NCBI GenBank assembly: GCA_903919455.1 | Contig: CAIXIJ010000008.1 | Span: 1-64,000, forward strand | Direction of reading: 5' to 3' | Length of the DNA: 64,000 nt | From: an uncultured Acidimicrobiaceae bacterium | GTDB lineage: Bacteria > Actinomycetota > Acidimicrobiia > Acidimicrobiales > Ilumatobacteraceae | Shown here: piece by piece, positions 9,371-18,920 of the stretch | Position numbering within the stretch: position 1 is the first letter of the stretch | Layout of the letters: every line of letters starts with the position of its first letter | Made by a program: the position numbers and the translations under genes | Notes under the pieces: generated by a model | What the model saw: the letters and a program-made list of their open reading frames with translations, nothing else | Databases searched by the model: none | What the model was told of the DNA's origin: nothing

Positions 9371-10759
9371 TCAGTCGGCGAACCAGTTGGCGTGGAAGCC
9401 GATAGGGACTCGCGTGGCCATCTGCACTCGAGCCACCGGGCCGGCCGCCACGTCGCGAGCGTCGAGGATCACGAGCTCCGATTGCTCCGTCGCTCGGTCG
9501 GTGACGAAGCTCATCAGCCAACCGTCGTCTTCGGCAGTGCCATCGGGGTCGGGCGCGAAGACGTGCTCGCCGCACACCTCCGACGGCGCGTAGTGGTGAG
9601 CCACCACGTCGTCGGTGTGGAAGTCGTACTTGAACACGCCCTCGAAGTCGAACTCGAACTCCCACGACCGCTGCGGGCAGGCGTAGCCGAAGCGAGTGGG
9701 TCGACCGGTGAGCCGCTCATTGACCCGTGGGAACTCGCTGGCGGTGTCGCCGGTGGGCCCTTCACTCACCCGACCGGTGGCGAGGTCGATTGACCAACGC
9801 CACGGCTGCGGCGCACGCGCCGCGCCAGGGTTGTCGAACTGGAACGCACCGGGCATGTCGGGCATACGTGGCGCACGAATCTCGATGGTGTCGCCCACCT
9901 CCCACGCATTGAAGAAGTGCACGACGTAACTGTTCTCGATGTCGAACCATCGCACGTCGGCACCCGACCCGCCTCGCGGCACCACTCCGATTCGTGTGCC
10001 GTTGTCGGGCTCCCAGCTCATCGGATCGCCGCCCTGGAGCATGCGGTGCAGATCGAACACCGCTGGTGCGTCGAGGAAGATCGAGTAGTGCTCGGTGATC
10101 ACGAAGTCGTGGATCATCACCGGAGCCGGAATGTCGATCTCGGTGCAACTCACCAGCTCGCCAGCTGCGTTCACCTCCGAGTAGCGCAGGTATGGCGACG
10201 ACGGGCTGTAGCCGAAGAACAGCATGTCGCCCGTGACGGTATCCACCTTCGGATGAGCCGTCATCGGGCCTTGCAACCGCCCGCCGAAGTCGTGCTCGCC
10301 GAGCGTGCGCAACTCACGGTCGAACTCGGTGGGCGCCCCGGCTTCGAGCATGCTGAAGTAGCGGCCGGCGTGGCGCACGGTGGCGGTGTTGGCGGTGTTC
10401 TTCAACACGCCCGACTCGGCCACTACGTCGCGATCGGGGAACTGGAAGTTGCTCATGCCGCCGAAGCACGCACGGCCGCGCCGACGCTCGGCCAGCAGGC
10501 CCTTCGACTCGATGAATCGGTTCCGGTACCGAGCGGTCCCGTTGTCGATGTACACCGCGTGCAACATGCCGTCGCCATCGAACGGGTGATACGCACCCAT
10601 CGGCGCGAACTGTGGGTTCGGCCCGGTGCGTACGAACATCCCGTTCAGCGCCTTCGGGATCTCACCGATCACCGTGAGGTCGGCGTCATCACGTTCTTCG
10701 AACACGGGCCTCATCAGCCCCTGCAGGAACGGCGTGTCCCATGTGTCGATGGTGGTCAT
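9371..10759 (-). CDS. carotenoid oxygenase family protein
   Basis: GMFVRTGPNPQFAP…YHPFDGDGMLHAVYI, MIHDFVITEHYSIFLDAP, HFFNAWE. Confidence 0.92.
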   Translation of the reverse strand: MTTIDTWDTPFLQGLMRPVFEERDDADLTVIGEIPKALNGMFVRTGPNPQFAPMGAYHPFDGDGMLHAVYIDNGTARYRNRFIESKGLLAERRRGRACFGGMSNFQFPDRDVVAESGVLKNTANTATVRHAGRYFSMLEAGAPTEFDRELRTLGEHDFGGRLQGPMTAHPKVDTVTGDMLFFGYSPSSPYLRYSEVNAAGELVSCTEIDIPAPVMIHDFVITEHYSIFLDAPAVFDLHRMLQGGDPMSWEPDNGTRIGVVPRGGSGADVRWFDIENSYVVHFFNAWEVGDTIEIRAPRMPDMPGAFQFDNPGAARAPQPWRWSIDLATGRVSEGPTGDTASEFPRVNERLTGRPTRFGYACPQRSWEFEFDFEGVFKYDFHTDDVVAHHYAPSEVCGEHVFAPDPDGTAEDDGWLMSFVTDRATEQSELVILDARDVAAGPVARVQMATRVPIGFHANWFAD

Positions 10760-10781
10760 GAGCGCTGCCCCGGGACCAACG

Positions 10782-12107
10782 TCAGTTGGCGATGTCGAGA
10801 ATGCGCACCGGCATCTCGCGCGGCCCACGAATCTGGCCGACGCTCCACCGAGTGTCGCCCGCCAGTTCGAAGCGGGGGAATCGCTTCACGAACTCCTCGA
10901 TGGCCACCTTCAGTTCCAGGCGAGCGAGGTTCGAGCCGATGCATCGATGAATACCGAGACCGAACGCGGCATGACGGTTCTCCTGCCGGTCGACGATGAA
11001 CTGGTCGGGGTCTTCGAACTGGTGCGGGTCGCGGTTCGCTGCCGGGAACGGCAGCAGCACCCAGTCGTCCTTCTTCATCGGGCAGCCGTGGAAGTCGGTG
11101 TCCTCGGCAACCAGACGAGCCATGGTGACCGGCGCGTAGGCACGAAGGAACTCCTCCAGCGCGAAGGTCATCACTTCAGGATCGTCGATGATGCGCTGAT
11201 GGTCTTCGGGGTGCTGCGCCAGGTGCCACAGCGACGAGCCGATGGCCGACCACGTGGTGTCGATGCCCGCGATGAGCAGCAGGATCACCATGCCGCCGAC
11301 GATCTCGTCGTTCATCTCGATGCCCTCGATCTGCGTGCCCATCAGGTAGCTGGTGAGGTCGTCACGGGGGTTCTCGCGATGGTCTTGGATCTGGGCGAAG
11401 ATGTACTGACCCAACTCGTCCATACCGGTACGGGTGCCGGGCTCTTCGTTGATGCGCTCGAGCGTCTCGTGCACGAAGCGGCGGAACAGCTCTTCGTCCT
11501 TCTCGGGGAAGCCGAGCATCTGACGAATGACGCTGACCGGGATGTGCTGCGCGTACTGCTGTGCGGCATCGATGATGCTCTCGCCGGCGGTGAGATCGCC
11601 GAGGCGGTCGAGCAGCGACACGCAGAGCTCGCGCACCTTTGTCTCCCACGGCTCGATCACCTTGGGTGCGAACGCGGGCAGCAGCAGCCGGCGAGCCATC
11701 GCGTGGAACGGCGGATCGCTGGTGATCGGCGGCGCACCACCGATGGGTGCGGGAAGAGACAGGTCGCCGGGGCGACCAACACTCACGACGACGCTGCGGC
11801 TGGTGAAGTGCTGCGTGTCGTAGGCGATCTCGTGCACGGTGTCGTGGGTGATGGGCACCCACATGCCGCCGTAACGGTCGGAGTGAGCGACGGGGCACTT
11901 CGCGTCGCGCAGTTCCTTCCACACCTCGGGGGCGTTCGGGTTGTAGGCCGGATCGCCATGGTCGAAGTCGGTGGCAAAGTCGCTCACCGGGCCATAGTCG
12001 TCGGGGTTGTAGGGCACGCGTTGCCAGACGTGCGTGCCTTCGGGCGAGTCGCCGAAGATCGGGGGCTCGTAGCCCGGGGTGTCGGCGGGTGCGACGGTGT
12101 CGGTCAC
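10782..12107 (-). CDS. cytochrome P450
   Basis: I-helix LLLIAGIDTTWSAIGSSLWHLAQHP; heme loop AAFGLGIHRCIGSNLARLEL. Confidence 0.95.
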   Translation of the reverse strand: MTDTVAPADTPGYEPPIFGDSPEGTHVWQRVPYNPDDYGPVSDFATDFDHGDPAYNPNAPEVWKELRDAKCPVAHSDRYGGMWVPITHDTVHEIAYDTQHFTSRSVVVSVGRPGDLSLPAPIGGAPPITSDPPFHAMARRLLLPAFAPKVIEPWETKVRELCVSLLDRLGDLTAGESIIDAAQQYAQHIPVSVIRQMLGFPEKDEELFRRFVHETLERINEEPGTRTGMDELGQYIFAQIQDHRENPRDDLTSYLMGTQIEGIEMNDEIVGGMVILLLIAGIDTTWSAIGSSLWHLAQHPEDHQRIIDDPEVMTFALEEFLRAYAPVTMARLVAEDTDFHGCPMKKDDWVLLPFPAANRDPHQFEDPDQFIVDRQENRHAAFGLGIHRCIGSNLARLELKVAIEEFVKRFPRFELAGDTRWSVGQIRGPREMPVRILDIAN

Positions 12108-12108
12108 G

Positions 12109-12306
12109 TCAGTCCACCAGAATCGAGATGGCGTACTCGGGGCAGTTGCTCACGGCGAGACGGGCCTTCGCGTGCAGTTCGGCCGGCACGTCGCCCTCGA
12201 CGAGCAGCACGGACTGGCCGTACTCGTCGACATCGAACAATTCGGGCGCCAACGCGTAACAACGGTTGTGGCCCTGGCACTTCTCAGCATCCAGTCGCAG
12301 CAGCAT
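12109..12306 (-). CDS. ferredoxin ([3Fe-4S]/[4Fe-4S] single-cluster type)
   Basis: LRLDAEKCQGHNRCYALAPELFDVDEYG…NCPEYAISI; adjacent to P450. Confidence 0.85.
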   Translation of the reverse strand: MLLRLDAEKCQGHNRCYALAPELFDVDEYGQSVLLVEGDVPAELHAKARLAVSNCPEYAISILVD

Positions 12307-12371
12307 AGGGTGAGACACTACGACCGATTTCGTCTCATGTCGATACGAAAGTTGGGAAAGGCGCGGCACCA

Positions 12372-14324
12372 TCAGATCTCTACGTGGGATCCGATCTCGA
12401 AGACGCGATCGGGCGGCAGGTTGAAGAAGCGACTGGCACTTTCAGCGCCACGGTTCAACACGACGAAGAGTCGCTCACGTGCCGGGTGCATGCCGGGCAC
12501 CTTGCCGGCGATCACGGACTCATTCCCGATGAAGTAGGTCACCTCATCCAGGTCGATACGACGCCCTTCCAGCTCGACCTCGGCGAGCGCTGCGGGGACG
12601 TCGACTTCGTCCATGAACCCGAAGCGCAAGCGCACCTGATACACGCCCGACTGCACTCGGATCACCTCGACGCTCTCCTCGACGCGAATCCGTGGGAGCA
12701 CGTCGGTCACGATCGACACGATCAGCGTCGTGGTGTGCAGCACCTTGTTGTGCAGCAGGTTGTTGATCAGCGCCGGTGGCGCTGCGCCGGGGTCCTTGAA
12801 CAGGAACACCGCGGTGCCGTCCACGCGGGTGGCTTCGCTGAACTCGTCGAGCACCTCGCTGATCGAACGCTCACCTCGGCGGATGCGTGCGGCTACGAGC
12901 TGTCGACCGGTGCGCCACGTGGCCATCTGCACGAGCAGCACGGCTGCGATGGCCAGCGGGAACCAGCCGCCGTGCGGGATCTTCGGGACGTTCGCTGACA
13001 GGAATCCGGCGTCGACGGCGATCAGCGGCACCATCACGATCGCCGTCTTCGCCCGCGACCAATTCCAGTTCCGGCGCGCGATCACCGAGATCAGGATCGT
13101 CGTGATCAGCATGACGCTCGTGACGGCGATGCCATACGCACCGGCAAGGTCGCTGGACGTGCGGAAGGCGAGGACCAGGCCGACGCTGCCCACCATCAAC
13201 GCCCAGTTGACCAGCGGCACGTAGACCTGACCGTGGTGGTCGCTCGACGTGTGCCGGATCGCCAACCGCGGGAGATAGTCGAGTTGCACCGCTTGGACCG
13301 TCAATGAAAACGCTCCGGAGATGAGCGCCTGCGATGCGATCACCGACGCCAACATCGCGAGGACCGCCAATGGAGTGACAGCCCATTCCGGTGCCATTCG
13401 GTAGAAGGGGTTCTCGATCGCGTCGGCATTACGCGTCAGCAGCGCTGCTTGCCCGAAGTAGTTCAGCAGCAGTCCGGGCAACACGATCGCGAACCAGCCG
13501 ATCGCGATCGGGCGCCGCCCGAAGTGCCCCATGTCGGCATACAGCGCTTCGCCACCGGTGACGACGAGGAAAATGCTGCCGAGGGCGAGGAACGCCTTGA
13601 GTGGCTCGGCGGCGAAGAAGTCGACGATGTGCACTGGGTTCACCGCACCGAGAACGCCCGGCTCCTGCACGATCTGCGAAAGGCCGAGCACGCCGAGCAC
13701 GCCGAACCAGACGACCATGACCGGTCCGAACACCTTGCCGATCGCTCCCGTGCCGCGACGCTGTAGGGCGAACAACGCCACCAGGATCACACACGTGATC
13801 GGGATCACGTACGGCTCGAACGCGCTCGAGGAGATCTTCAAACCCTCGACGGCGCTGAGCACGGAGATGGCCGGAGTGATCAGCCCGTCGCCGTAGAGCA
13901 GTGCCGTGCCGAACACTCCGAGCATGATCAGCACCTCGGTCGCCCGGCCAGCCTTCGACTTCGGCATGATCAATGCCGTCAATGCGAGGATGCCGCCTTC
14001 GCCGTGGTTGTCGGCCTTCATCACCAGCGCGATGTACTTGACCGAGATGATCACCACCAGCGCCCAGAACGCCAACGATGCCACGCCCATTGCGTTGGTC
14101 CGCGAAACGTCGAGGTGCTGGTGCTCGAGCGCCTCCCGGAATGCGTAGAGCGGGCTGGTGCCGATGTCGCCGAAGACGACGCCGAGTGCACCGATGGCCA
14201 GCGCTCCAGCGCCGAACGCCGACGAGCGGCCCGGACGGGCGTGTCCGTTCTCCGGGGCCGGCGGCGAGTCGGCCGAAACCTCGGCAATGTCACCCTGTTC
14301 GGACGTCGCCAGTTCGTCGCTCAT
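12372..14324 (-). CDS. kup: KUP/HAK/KT family potassium transporter
   Basis: LGVVFGDIGTSPLYAFREALE, VKYIALVMKADNHGEGGILAL, GGEALYADMGHFGRRPI. Confidence 0.95.
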   Translation of the reverse strand: MSDELATSEQGDIAEVSADSPPAPENGHARPGRSSAFGAGALAIGALGVVFGDIGTSPLYAFREALEHQHLDVSRTNAMGVASLAFWALVVIISVKYIALVMKADNHGEGGILALTALIMPKSKAGRATEVLIMLGVFGTALLYGDGLITPAISVLSAVEGLKISSSAFEPYVIPITCVILVALFALQRRGTGAIGKVFGPVMVVWFGVLGVLGLSQIVQEPGVLGAVNPVHIVDFFAAEPLKAFLALGSIFLVVTGGEALYADMGHFGRRPIAIGWFAIVLPGLLLNYFGQAALLTRNADAIENPFYRMAPEWAVTPLAVLAMLASVIASQALISGAFSLTVQAVQLDYLPRLAIRHTSSDHHGQVYVPLVNWALMVGSVGLVLAFRTSSDLAGAYGIAVTSVMLITTILISVIARRNWNWSRAKTAIVMVPLIAVDAGFLSANVPKIPHGGWFPLAIAAVLLVQMATWRTGRQLVAARIRRGERSISEVLDEFSEATRVDGTAVFLFKDPGAAPPALINNLLHNKVLHTTTLIVSIVTDVLPRIRVEESVEVIRVQSGVYQVRLRFGFMDEVDVPAALAEVELEGRRIDLDEVTYFIGNESVIAGKVPGMHPARERLFVVLNRGAESASRFFNLPPDRVFEIGSHVEI

Positions 14325-14410
14325 CGCACACCTCTCTCGGCGCGCTGACCGAAGCAACCCGTTCGGAGAAGATGAGCGAAATCGAGCATGGGTGCCTCTC
14401 GAGGGACTGG

Positions 14411-14516
14411 TGTCCGTTCGGAAGGTCTCTCCACTCGAATCGAGCCGGGCTGCCGGGACCGATGGTGGCCCGTGATGACGACAGTTCCGTGGTTGGGATA
14501 CTCCCCTTCGGCGGCG
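14411..14516 (-). promoter_or_regulatory. yybP-ykoY (Mn2+) riboswitch-like leader
   Basis: Minus strand: CCGAAGGGGAGUAUCCC…CUGUCGUCAUCACGGGCC…CCCGG…GUGGAGAGACCUUCCG; conserved GGGGAGUA, GUCGUCAnnACG and AGACCUUCC blocks with GAAGG/CCUUC P1; upstream of kup. Confidence 0.75.
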
Positions 14517-14599
14517 ACGCTACCAATGCTGTCCGAGACGCGCAATGCAGAGCCGCAGTTGTGCAGACCCACCTCGCAGGCCTACGAACTCCCGGCGGC

Positions 14600-15448
14600 T
14601 CAGCCGCCGAGACCCATCGTTGGGGGATTCTCCGCCGCGATGACCGCGTCGAATCGGGGCTGCAGACCCTGCACCATCTGCATGTCGGTGAACACCCAGA
14701 AGCGGTTGGTGAGAATCGCGTCGTGCACCAGATCGGCAACTGCGTCGGGCTCCATGCCCGAGCGCAACTGGTCGCGCACGTACGCCTCCATCATTTCCTC
14801 CAATGGTGAGCGCTCGACGCCGAGCGCCGGGGCCGCCCACTCGGGCCGGTTGCGGGCCGAGTCGGCGATCGCGGTGTTCACCCAGCCGGGGCACAGGCAC
14901 GACACACCGACACCGGCGGCTCGCAACTGTTGGTCGTGGAAAAGGCCTTCGGTGATGCCCACCACGGCCCACTTGCTGGCCGTGTAGGCGGAGTGGCCGG
15001 GGAAGTGACCAGCCATCGAGGCGGTGTTCACGATGTGCCCGTCGCCGTGCTCCGCGAGGTGCGGAAGGAACGCACGGTGACCGTGGATGACACCCCACAG
15101 GTTCACGTCGAGCACCCACCGCCACTCGGCCTCGCTGACGAACTGCCCACCCAGCGGCCCGGTACCGGCGACGCCAGCGTTGTTGCACAGCACGTGCACC
15201 CGGCCGAACCGTTCGATGGCCGCATCGCGAAGCCGATCGACTGCCGCTCCATCGGTGACGTCGGTGATGACGCCGATGGCCTCGGCCCCGGTGGCGGTGA
15301 TCGCCTCGACGGTTTCGTCGAGCTTCGGTGCCTCCACGTCGGCCAGCACCACCTTCATCCCAGCCCGGGCGAACCGTTCCGCGAACGCGCGGCCCATGCC
15401 GGATCCGGCTCCTGTGACGACTGCGGTCTTTCCCTGCAACGATTCCAT
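14600..15448 (-). CDS. SDR family NAD(P)-dependent oxidoreductase
   Basis: AVVTGAGSGMGRAFAERFA, NNAGV, YTASKWAVVGITE. Confidence 0.9.
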   Translation of the reverse strand: MESLQGKTAVVTGAGSGMGRAFAERFARAGMKVVLADVEAPKLDETVEAITATGAEAIGVITDVTDGAAVDRLRDAAIERFGRVHVLCNNAGVAGTGPLGGQFVSEAEWRWVLDVNLWGVIHGHRAFLPHLAEHGDGHIVNTASMAGHFPGHSAYTASKWAVVGITEGLFHDQQLRAAGVGVSCLCPGWVNTAIADSARNRPEWAAPALGVERSPLEEMMEAYVRDQLRSGMEPDAVADLVHDAILTNRFWVFTDMQMVQGLQPRFDAVIAAENPPTMGLGG

Positions 15449-15461
15449 CGGCCGAGCGTAG

Positions 15462-15563
15462 GCGCGACAGCGGTCGCGCCCACGGGCGCGCCTCTTCCCG
15501 CTCGTGGGAGTTATCGCCCCCGTGGGGGCGACTTGGCCCGCATGCAGGAGGTTTCGCGCCCGA
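15462..15563. repeat. 40-bp-period intergenic palindromic array, copy 2
   Basis: TCGCGCCCACGGGCGCG … TCGCCCCCGTGGGGGCGA … GTTTCGCGCCCGA; cores at 15482, 15522, 15562. Confidence 0.8.
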
Positions 15564-15601
15564 CCGGCAGCCGCGGTGGGAGGCCGAGCAAGTGCCCGCG
15601 T

Positions 15602-16711
15602 TCAGGCGAAGCGGTACCGGAGTTGGTCGCCGCTCTCGTCAACCGTGGCTTCGCCGGTGAGGCGTAAGTGTTCGAGGTGGGCGTACGTCTCACTCTCGGC
15701 CATGGAACCCCACGACCGCTCCTGGAACAGCACCTGCATGTACTCGTGCACGGTGCCGCTGCCGAGCTCGCCGCTGGCGGTGCGCAGCGTGTCGAGGCGT
15801 TCGAGGTGGTGACGTTCGATGGCGGTAGCCCGACCGGACAGGTCGGTGAACTCGAGGCCGTGCGCGGGCAGCACCGTGCGCACGCTGTCGAAGGTCTTCA
15901 TCAGTTCGAGACTGTCGAAGAAGTCCTTCAGCGGGTCGACCGTCGTTCCCAACCCTGAGATGTGCGGGGTGATGGTGGGTAGCACGTGGTCGCCGCTGAT
16001 CATCACGCCGCCCGCGGGGTCGTAGAGGCAGAGGTGGTCGATCGTGTGACCGGGGGTATGGACGGCCACCCACTCGCGACCACCGAGTTCCATCACCTGC
16101 GCGTCCTCCACTCGCCGGGTGGGGGTGGGCGTGGTGACGAAACGACCCGCGGCCTTGCGCATCGCCCAGTAGCGCAGCCGACGAGAGCGTGGCATCGAGT
16201 AGGGATCGCCACCCCACGGTGTGTGCTTGGCGAAGGGTCCACGCCGCAGGTCCTCGCCCTGTAGTGACTCGATCTGGGCCTTCACCGGCCGGTCGATCAC
16301 TTCCAGTTCGTCGGCGCTCTCCTGATCCTCTGCCTCCGGGTCGAGGAAGGTGCGGAACGCCTTGTGGGTGATCACCTCGGCACCAAAGCGCTTGCGGAAC
16401 TGGCCGGCCTGCCCGAAGTGATCGGGGTGGGAGTGGGTGACCACCACCGAGTGGACGCGTTCGATGGCGAGACCACCGGTCTTCATGATCCGCTGCAGTT
16501 CCCGCCATGTCTTCGGGCCAGGCAGTCCCGGATCGACGAGCGTGATCCCTCGGCTGTCCTCCATCGCGTAACAGTTCACATGGCCGAGACCCGGCAGCGA
16601 GATTGGCAGCTGCAAGCGAAGGATCCCCGGCGCGACCTCCTCTACGCCCTCACGCGGAGGCTGCCGCTCTTCGCGGACAGGCTTCGGTGCGGCATGGTCG
16701 TGGTCGGTCAC
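15602..16711 (-). CDS. MBL fold metallo-hydrolase
   Basis: VVTHSHPDHFGQAGQF metallo-beta-lactamase motif; VHTPGHTIDHLCLY. Confidence 0.9.
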   Translation of the reverse strand: MTDHDHAAPKPVREERQPPREGVEEVAPGILRLQLPISLPGLGHVNCYAMEDSRGITLVDPGLPGPKTWRELQRIMKTGGLAIERVHSVVVTHSHPDHFGQAGQFRKRFGAEVITHKAFRTFLDPEAEDQESADELEVIDRPVKAQIESLQGEDLRRGPFAKHTPWGGDPYSMPRSRRLRYWAMRKAAGRFVTTPTPTRRVEDAQVMELGGREWVAVHTPGHTIDHLCLYDPAGGVMISGDHVLPTITPHISGLGTTVDPLKDFFDSLELMKTFDSVRTVLPAHGLEFTDLSGRATAIERHHLERLDTLRTASGELGSGTVHEYMQVLFQERSWGSMAESETYAHLEHLRLTGEATVDESGDQLRYRFA

Positions 16712-16804
16712 CCCTTCGTCCTAGCGGAGCAGCAGGCCGAGGCGGAAGTCGCACGGGCTGGAGTCGCGGTCAGTTGGCCGGCGACAGGAACCTCGATTTC
16801 CTTG

Positions 16805-16834
16805 TTGACAATCGAACACATGTTCGATTACCAT
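16805..16834 (+). promoter_or_regulatory. promoter with embedded LexA/SOS-box-like operator
   Basis: TTGACA(16805-16810)-ATCGAACACATGTTCGAT(16811-16828)-TACCAT(16829-16834); spacer is a perfect 8+2+8 palindrome containing GAACACATGTTC. Confidence 0.7.
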
Positions 16835-16840
16835 GTCCCC

Positions 16841-18100
16841 ATGGACCCGGCACTCGTCGATTTCGAGGCCGCTGCAACGGCAGCTGTCGGCCTCGGACGG
16901 CAGTTGCTCCCCGCTGCCACCGATCACCGGCGGCTCCGTGCAGCCATCCTCGCGGTCCATTCGGCTTCCGATCAGTTGAAGGTGGTCGAGGCCGAGCTGC
17001 TCGCTGCTGCCGAAGCACTCGAGGCCTGGGCGGGCACCGGGGCCAGGAACATGGCCGACTGGTTGGCCGGGAAGACGAACTCGTCGTACGGCGACGCGAA
17101 GCGGAAGACGAAGCTCGGTTCCGCGTTGGGGAAGAACAAGAAGTTGAAGGATGCGGTCGATGCTGGCGAGGTGTCGCCCGACACGGCCGAGCAGTTGGCG
17201 GGCACCATCAACGAACCACCCAAGGGTGCCGACGACCACCACCTCGACGATCTCGTCGATGCGTGCAAGGGCGCCTCGCCGAAGGACGCTCGCGATGCGG
17301 CGAACCTGTTCTCCACCACCTTCACTCCCGAAACCGATGAGGAAGCGGCAGATCGGCGCCATCAGGCGCGGTCGTTGAACTTCGGGCCCTCCGACGACGG
17401 CATGGTCGCCATCAAAGGTCTGCTGCCGGCTGCGAGCGCCGACCAGGTGAAGAAGAGCCTGTTGCACGCGGCCAGCGCGGGCGAGGGCGACACGCGCACC
17501 ATCGAGCAGCGGCTCGCCGACGGGCTCACCAACCTGGCCACCGCCTACGCGAAGGGTGAAGTGTCGGGCGGACGCGAGGCGCCGCAGATGAACATCACGA
17601 TGAGCGAAGCATCGCGCCGCGGCCACTCCAACGAGCCCGCGGTCACCGATCTCGGCACGCGCATCCCACCGTTCGAGGCCCGCCGCCTCGCCGAACTGGC
17701 CGAGATCCGCCGCATCGTGATGGCCGGTTCCGAGATCATCGACCTCGGTCGCAGCTACCGCTACGCCACCGACAAGCAGTATCAGGCACTCTTCGCTCGC
17801 GACCGCGGCTGCGTGTGGCCCGGCTGCAACATTCCCGCCGCATGGTGCCATGCCGACCACATCGTGGAGTGGGGGCACGGCGGCACCACCGATCTGAACC
17901 AGATGGCACTGCTGTGCCCGCACCATCACACCGAACGTCACCGACCCGGGGTGTGGATCGAAGGCAATGCCATTACGTGGCGACTTCACCTCGCCGATGG
18001 CACCATCCTGCACCGACGGCCCATCCGGCAGCCCGACCAATCCGACCTCTTCGAGCAGATGCTCGACCACACGGGGCCACCAGGGTCGGCGGCGGCCTGA
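16841..18100 (+). CDS. DUF222/HNH endonuclease signature protein (13E12-like)
   Basis: C-terminal HNH: RDRGCVWPGCNIPAAWCHADHIVEWGHGGTTDLNQMALLCPHHH; start 16841 chosen from promoter geometry (alternative ATG 16820). Confidence 0.88.
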   Translation: MDPALVDFEAAATAAVGLGRQLLPAATDHRRLRAAILAVHSASDQLKVVEAELLAAAEALEAWAGTGARNMADWLAGKTNSSYGDAKRKTKLGSALGKNKKLKDAVDAGEVSPDTAEQLAGTINEPPKGADDHHLDDLVDACKGASPKDARDAANLFSTTFTPETDEEAADRRHQARSLNFGPSDDGMVAIKGLLPAASADQVKKSLLHAASAGEGDTRTIEQRLADGLTNLATAYAKGEVSGGREAPQMNITMSEASRRGHSNEPAVTDLGTRIPPFEARRLAELAEIRRIVMAGSEIIDLGRSYRYATDKQYQALFARDRGCVWPGCNIPAAWCHADHIVEWGHGGTTDLNQMALLCPHHHTERHRPGVWIEGNAITWRLHLADGTILHRRPIRQPDQSDLFEQMLDHTGPPGSAAA

Positions 18101-18127
18101 CGCCCCCGGCGCCGTTCCCCGGCACGT

Positions 18128-18150
18128 TCCGCGCCCACGGGCGCGGCGCT
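18128..18150. repeat. degenerate single core of the GCGCCCACGGGCGC intergenic repeat
   Basis: TTCCGCGCCCACGGGCGCGG immediately downstream of the HNH gene. Confidence 0.55.
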
Positions 18151-18199
18151 GCCATGCGCGGGCGCACCTGCGCATGGCCGACCCGCGCCCGGCCGCTCG

Positions 18200-18920
18200 T
18201 GAGGCGGGGCGACGACGCCGGGAGGTCACCAACGCGCCGGCGCCGAGCATCAGCACCACCGCACCCGCAGCAACGAACGGCGTTGCGTTCCGACCGGTCG
18301 ACAGCAGCTCCGGAGCAACGGCCACCACGACCGCAACGACCGCAACGACCGCAACGACCACCGATGCCGGCTCGGCAGCGGTAGTGCTCTGGAACGCGTG
18401 CCCCTGAACAAGCGACGACACGGTGCTCGATGCCGAACCGTCGGCGCCGGCACTGCCCGCAGCGCCGGCACTGCCCCCAGCGCCGGCCCCACCAGCCAGC
18501 CAGAGCATCGTCCGCGACGCACCGCACGCAACTGCAGGAACCGTTCGAACACCCAGTCGTCGTGCGCGCACGCAATCTGTCCCGTTCGTCCAACTCGACT
18601 CATACATCACACACCACGCCGCACGTTCCGGCGCGGAGCGGTGGCGGATGTCGATGAACGCACGCGCTGGCGCGGTGATGACTACCTCCGGCGCTGCAAC
18701 CTCGGGCATCGCTGCGCCGTGGCTGTCGATCGCGAACACCTCGCCGTCGACACGGATCTCGTATCGCTCGTCGACGCCGACAGACGCCACCGTGTCGCGG
18801 TAGGAGAGCAGCGCGCCGCGCACGGCGAGCATCGGGCGCACTGCATCATCGGAAGCCGGTGGTTCGAGGAGCGGCATGCCGAAGCGCACCAGTGCCCTGA
18901 GCACCGGAAGGGCGCGGCCA
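18200..18920 (-). pseudogene. possible decayed gene remnants (HTH-regulator/SCP2-like C-terminus and LPxTG-like tail fragment)
   Basis: Minus-strand open frame contains MLAVRGALLSYRDTVASVGVDERYEIRVDGEVFAIDSHG… and ELLSTGRNATPFVAAGAVVLMLGAGALVTSRRRRPA, with no coherent start or full-length domain. Confidence 0.3.

Noticed and set aside
10626-12308. 560-aa plus-strand ORF
   Set aside because: Antisense to cytochrome P450 with clear I-helix and heme motifs
14411-14516. c-di-AMP (ydaO) riboswitch upstream of kup
   Set aside because: Expected for K+ transporters, but conserved ydaO blocks (GGGGGACCCA, GGGGUGAAUCC, CCCGUCAGCUAACC) are not visible; yybP-ykoY blocks fit better
14321-14572. 83-aa minus-strand ORF upstream of kup
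   Set aside because: Overlaps the structured riboswitch-like leader; better explained as non-coding RNA
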